Positions 5,660-8,067 of a stretch of DNA of 8,067 nt are shown piece by piece. The stretch is from assembly GCA_013697465.1 (NCBI GenBank), contig JACCWU010000273.1, forward strand, positions 1 through 8,067, read 5' to 3'. Numbering within the stretch: the stretch's first letter is position 1; each line of letters starts with the position of its first letter. The stretch is from Actinomycetota bacterium. GTDB lineage: Bacteria; Actinomycetota; Thermoleophilia; Gaiellales; Gaiellaceae. The translations under genes and the position numbers were made by a program. Below the pieces are notes generated by a model. The model saw nothing but the letters and a program-made list of their open reading frames with translations. It was not told where the DNA came from and searched no databases.

Positions 5660-6796
5660 ATGGAAGCAACTCAGCAGCCGCTGACCTCGCCCCTCCTCGA
5701 TCTCTTCCTGGAGCTCTGCGCGACCCCGAGCCCCTCGGGACAGGAGCGCGCGGTCACCGACCGGGTTGGCGCGTATCTCACCGATCTCGGGCTCGAGTGG
5801 GACGAGGACGACTCGGCGGAGCGGTTGGACGGCACGGCCGGCAGCATCTACTGCCGGCTCCCTGCGACGAACGGTGGCGGCACACCGATCTTCCTCTGCG
5901 CGCACACGGACACCGTGCCGCTCGACGGCGAGCTCGAGCCTGTCGTCGACGACGGCGTGGTTCGCAATGCGGGTGGGACGATCCTCGGGTCGGACAACAA
6001 GGCCGCCGTGGTCGTTATGCTCGAAGCGGCGCACAGGACCGTCCGGGACGGGCTGCCGCACGCGGGCATCGAGCTCGTCTTCACTCCACAGGAGGAGATC
6101 GGGCTGCAAGGCGCCGCCGCGTTCGACCACACACGCCTCGTCGCGCGAACCGGATTCGTCTACGACCAGGGAGCGTCCATCGGCGAGATCGTGCTCGGCT
6201 CGCCGCATGCGCACACGCTCGATCTGCGCTTCCACGGTCGTGCCGCACATGCGGGAATGGCTCCCGAGGAAGGCAGGTCGGCCATCGCAGCCGCTGCACG
6301 GGCGATCGCCGACTTCCGACTCGGCCGGATCGACGAGGAGACGAGTGCGAACGTCGGCGTCATCACGGGCGGCACGGGGCGGAACGTCATCCCCGAGTGG
6401 TGCTCGTTCCAGGCCGAGGTTCGCTCCCAAGACGAGCGCAAAGCGACCGAGCTCGTGCGCGAGATGCTCGAGACCGCCGCGTTCGCAGCCAGCCTCTGCG
6501 AGTGCGAGCTCGAGTCCGAGATCCGGCCGAGCTTCCCGGGCTACCGCTTCCGCGAGAGCGATCCGCCGGTGCGCCTCGCGGCGAAAGCACTCGGCGCAGC
6601 CGGCTTCGAGCCGCGGTACGCGCTGAGCGGGGGCGGCGCGGACGCGAACGTCTTCAACGCCCGCGGCCTCTCCTGCGTGAACCTCGCCAACGGGATGATG
6701 GAGATCCACACCCCTGACGAGCACATCGCCGTCGCCGATCTCGACGCGATGGTCGAGGTCACGCTCGCCCTCGTCGACGTAGCACGATCCGCTTAG
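5660..6796 (+). CDS. M20 family metallopeptidase, PepT-like
   Basis: Predicted cytoplasmic di-zinc exopeptidase (378 aa) of the M20 family, closest in motif pattern to PepT-like (tripeptidase T) proteins; likely substrates are short peptides. The metal site is visible: AHTDTVP gives His82 and Asp84, GSDNKAA gives bridging Asp112, PQEEIG gives general base Glu145 and ligand Glu146, VYDQG gives Asp169, and IHTPDE gives His350. The inserted dimerisation domain runs about 180-290, with FHGRAAHAGMAPEEGRSAI (His197) and GGTGRNVIP. Length is normal for the family. The ATG at 5660 starts the usual short lead into LLDLFLELCATPSPSGQE; there is no Shine-Dalgarno, because the preceding bases are palindrome P2. 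The TAG stop (6794-6796) overlaps the stop of the opposing gene. Exact substrate is unknown; other M20 amidohydrolase activities cannot be excluded. Confidence 0.9.
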   Translation: MEATQQPLTSPLLDLFLELCATPSPSGQERAVTDRVGAYLTDLGLEWDEDDSAERLDGTAGSIYCRLPATNGGGTPIFLCAHTDTVPLDGELEPVVDDGVVRNAGGTILGSDNKAAVVVMLEAAHRTVRDGLPHAGIELVFTPQEEIGLQGAAAFDHTRLVARTGFVYDQGASIGEIVLGSPHAHTLDLRFHGRAAHAGMAPEEGRSAIAAAARAIADFRLGRIDEETSANVGVITGGTGRNVIPEWCSFQAEVRSQDERKATELVREMLETAAFAASLCECELESEIRPSFPGYRFRESDPPVRLAAKALGAAGFEPRYALSGGGADANVFNARGLSCVNLANGMMEIHTPDEHIAVADLDAMVEVTLALVDVARSA

Positions 6797-7089
6797 CTGA
6801 TCTCGGCTACGAGGTCGAGCGTCGAGATGTCACCGGAATCGAGCACCCGCCAGATCGAGCTCAGCGAGTCCTGGAAGCCGGGCGACTCCCGCGCCCCTTC
6901 GATCTGCTCGACGTTTCGCCACCCCTCGCCGAGACTCACATATCGCTGAGGGTTCTCCCGATCGCGGAAAAGCTTGAAGACGACCCCGGGCACCTCCAGT
7001 GCGGTGCTGTCTGCGCTCTCCTGCCACCGTCGGGCGAACTCGTCCTCGCGGCCCTTCTTGACCATCCAGATTCCTGCCGTGCAGATCAC
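6793..7089 (-). CDS. Small ABM-fold protein (antibiotic biosynthesis monooxygenase superfamily)
   Basis: A 98-residue protein resembling dimeric alpha+beta ABM-domain proteins (YgiN/IsdG-like superfamily). Pointers are the opening ICTAGIWMVKKGREDEFARRWQ strand-helix, a central VPGVVFKLFRDRENPQRYVSLGEGW, the RESPGFQDSLSSI helix and a final strand STLDLVAEI. It lacks an evident Asn-Trp-His haem-degradation triad, so IsdG-type haem oxygenase is unlikely; many relatives have no known activity. The start chosen is GTG at 7089, 5 nt from a strong AAAGGAG; the in-frame ATG further in would cut off the first strand. The frame stays open upstream to 7770 only as an antisense shadow of alanine dehydrogenase. 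It ends in TAA (6793-6795), overlapping the peptidase stop by tail-to-tail encounter. It is divergent from the alanine dehydrogenase gene, 66 nt away. The fold assignment is moderate, the function unknown. Confidence 0.72.
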   Translation of the reverse strand: MICTAGIWMVKKGREDEFARRWQESADSTALEVPGVVFKLFRDRENPQRYVSLGEGWRNVEQIEGARESPGFQDSLSSIWRVLDSGDISTLDLVAEIS

Positions 7090-7094
7090 CGATT

Positions 7095-7101
7095 CTCCTT
7101 T
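7095..7101 (-). promoter_or_regulatory. Strong Shine-Dalgarno for the ABM-fold gene (fixes the GTG start)
   Basis: Reads AAAGGAG on the - strand, 5 nt before the GTG at 7089. It is the best ribosome-binding site in the window and decides between the GTG and the in-frame ATG further downstream. Confidence 0.75.
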
Positions 7102-7155
7102 CGCCGGGAGTAGTCTGGCGCACCGCGACTGCCTGACGCTATCGTCCCGCGCGCC

Positions 7156-8067
7156 ATGCGGATCGGCGTCGCGAAGGAGATCAAGCCACAGGAGTACCGG
7201 GTCGCGCTGACTCCCGCGGGCGCACGGGAGCTCGTTCAGCGAGGGCACGAGGTCTTGGTCGAGACGGGCGCCGGGGCCGGCAGTGCGTTCTCCGACGCCG
7301 CGTACGAGCGCGCGGGTGCGTCGATCGCGCCGGTCGACGAGATCTGGGGAGGCTCGCAGATCCTGCTCAAGGTCAAGGAGCCGATCGCGGTCGAGTACCC
7401 GAGGCTCCGCGAGGGGCTCACCCTTTTCACGTATCTCCACATCGCCGCGGACGAGCCGCTCACGCGCGCGCTCGTCGACTCCGGGATCACGGCTATCGCG
7501 TACGAGACCGTCGAGACCGACCGCGGCGCGCTGCCTTTGCTTGCGCCCATGAGCGAGATTGCGGGCCGTCTCGCGCCGCAAGCTGGAGCGCATCACCTGG
7601 AGAAGCCGAAGGGTGGCCGGGGGCTCCTGCTCGGCGGCGTCGCGGGCGTCGCGCCCGGCCGTGTGGTCGTCATCGGCGGCGGCATCGTCGGCTACAACGC
7701 CGCGGTGATCGCGCTCGGTCTCGGAGCGCAGGTCACGATTCTCGAGCGCTCGATCGACCGCATGCGCCACTTGGAGGAGATCCTGAGCGGCCGCGTCTCT
7801 TTGCTCATGTCGTCCACGCTCCAGATCGAGCAGTCGCTCATGGAGGCGGACCTCGTGATCGGCGCGGTGCTGATCCCCGGGGCGCTCGCGCCGAAGCTCG
7901 TTACTCGCGAGATGCTCGGCGCAATGAAGGAGAGCTCGGTGCTCGTCGACGTCGCGATCGACCAGGGCGGCTGCGCGGAGACGTCACGTGCGACGACGCA
8001 CAGCGAGCCCACATACGTCGTCGACGGGGTCATCCACTACTGCGTCGCGAACATGCCGGGGGCCGTG
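7156..8067 (+). CDS. ald: Alanine dehydrogenase, 3' end missing
   Basis: NAD-dependent L-alanine dehydrogenase, interconverting alanine with pyruvate plus ammonium in the cytoplasm. The frame is open from ATG 7156 to the window edge: 304 codons, about four fifths of the roughly 370-residue family length. Substrate-site residues typical of Ald are present: Arg15 (EYRVALTP), Lys75 (LLKVKEP), His95 (TYLHIAAD) and Asp269 (IDQGG). The Rossmann fold begins at VVVIGGGIVGYNAA (172-185), with the glycine motif at 174-179 and acidic Glu197 ending the second strand. LPLLAPMSEIAGRLAPQ and YCVANMPGAV are near-diagnostic and distinguish it from PntA transhydrogenase. No Shine-Dalgarno is visible before the ATG; TATCGT (7140-7145) could be a -10 for a leaderless message, a weak guess. 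It is divergent from the ABM-fold gene, with no regulator adjacent. Confidence 0.95.
   Translation, partial: MRIGVAKEIKPQEYRVALTPAGARELVQRGHEVLVETGAGAGSAFSDAAYERAGASIAPVDEIWGGSQILLKVKEPIAVEYPRLREGLTLFTYLHIAADEPLTRALVDSGITAIAYETVETDRGALPLLAPMSEIAGRLAPQAGAHHLEKPKGGRGLLLGGVAGVAPGRVVVIGGGIVGYNAAVIALGLGAQVTILERSIDRMRHLEEILSGRVSLLMSSTLQIEQSLMEADLVIGAVLIPGALAPKLVTREMLGAMKESSVLVDVAIDQGGCAETSRATTHSEPTYVVDGVIHYCVANMPGAV

Noticed and set aside
5594..6724. 376-codon - strand open frame opposite the M20 peptidase
   Set aside because: High-GC shadow: the + strand frame holds every M20 metal ligand, while the - frame product is low-complexity and resembles no family.
7117..7155. GGCGC ... GCGCC inverted repeat before ald
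   Set aside because: Five-base arms about 30 nt apart in GC-rich DNA carry no weight.
7090..7770. Upstream extension of the ABM-fold gene antisense to ald
   Set aside because: The ald frame is strongly conserved, and a good Shine-Dalgarno places the small gene's start at 7089.
1..8067. Mobile elements, CRISPR arrays, tRNA or rRNA genes, toxin-antitoxin or defence genes
   Set aside because: Looked for on both strands; no transposase, phage, toxin, Cas or structural RNA signature was seen. The only repeats of note are the two palindromes.

Overview
The window is gene-dense, high-GC bacterial DNA with strong G/C preference at third codon positions. It uses TTG and GTG starts and gives long spurious antisense reading frames. 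The protein types (a trehalose/maltose-type ABC importer, a cytoplasmic GH13 glucosidase, a PepT-like M20 peptidase, an Ald-type alanine dehydrogenase very like the mycobacterial one) fit an actinobacterium, possibly a soil Thermoleophilia-like lineage. The taxonomic guess is inference only; there is no rRNA or other marker here.

Left part (1-4029): an ABC sugar uptake system. The 3' two-thirds of a solute-binding protein gene opens the window on the + strand. A 72-nt gap holding a perfect 11-bp hairpin follows, then two MalF/MalG-type permease genes joined by an ATGA overlap. The ATPase gene (MalK/UgpC/MsmK type) lies on the - strand, stop-to-stop with the second permease (3 nt between). Middle (4069-5586): an alpha-glucosidase/oligo-1,6-glucosidase of family GH13 on the + strand, divergent from the ATPase across only 39 nt. 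Together these five genes make a plausible module: an alpha-glucoside is captured outside the cell, imported intact at the cost of ATP, and hydrolysed in the cytoplasm. No regulator gene is in the window.

Right part (5587-8067): a 73-nt gap carrying two near-identical perfect palindromes, then a PepT-like M20 metallopeptidase (+), a small ABM-fold protein (-) whose stop codon overlaps that of the peptidase, and the first 304 codons of alanine dehydrogenase (+), cut by the window edge. These look like amino-acid/peptide housekeeping functions with no evident tie to the sugar module.

The most unusual thing is non-coding: the twin palindromes at 5580-5600 and 5632-5656. Their 19-nt cores differ only at two mirror-image positions, so the one difference is a compensatory base-pair swap. 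I see no defence, mobile or CRISPR system. No gene-free stretch exceeds about 75 bases.
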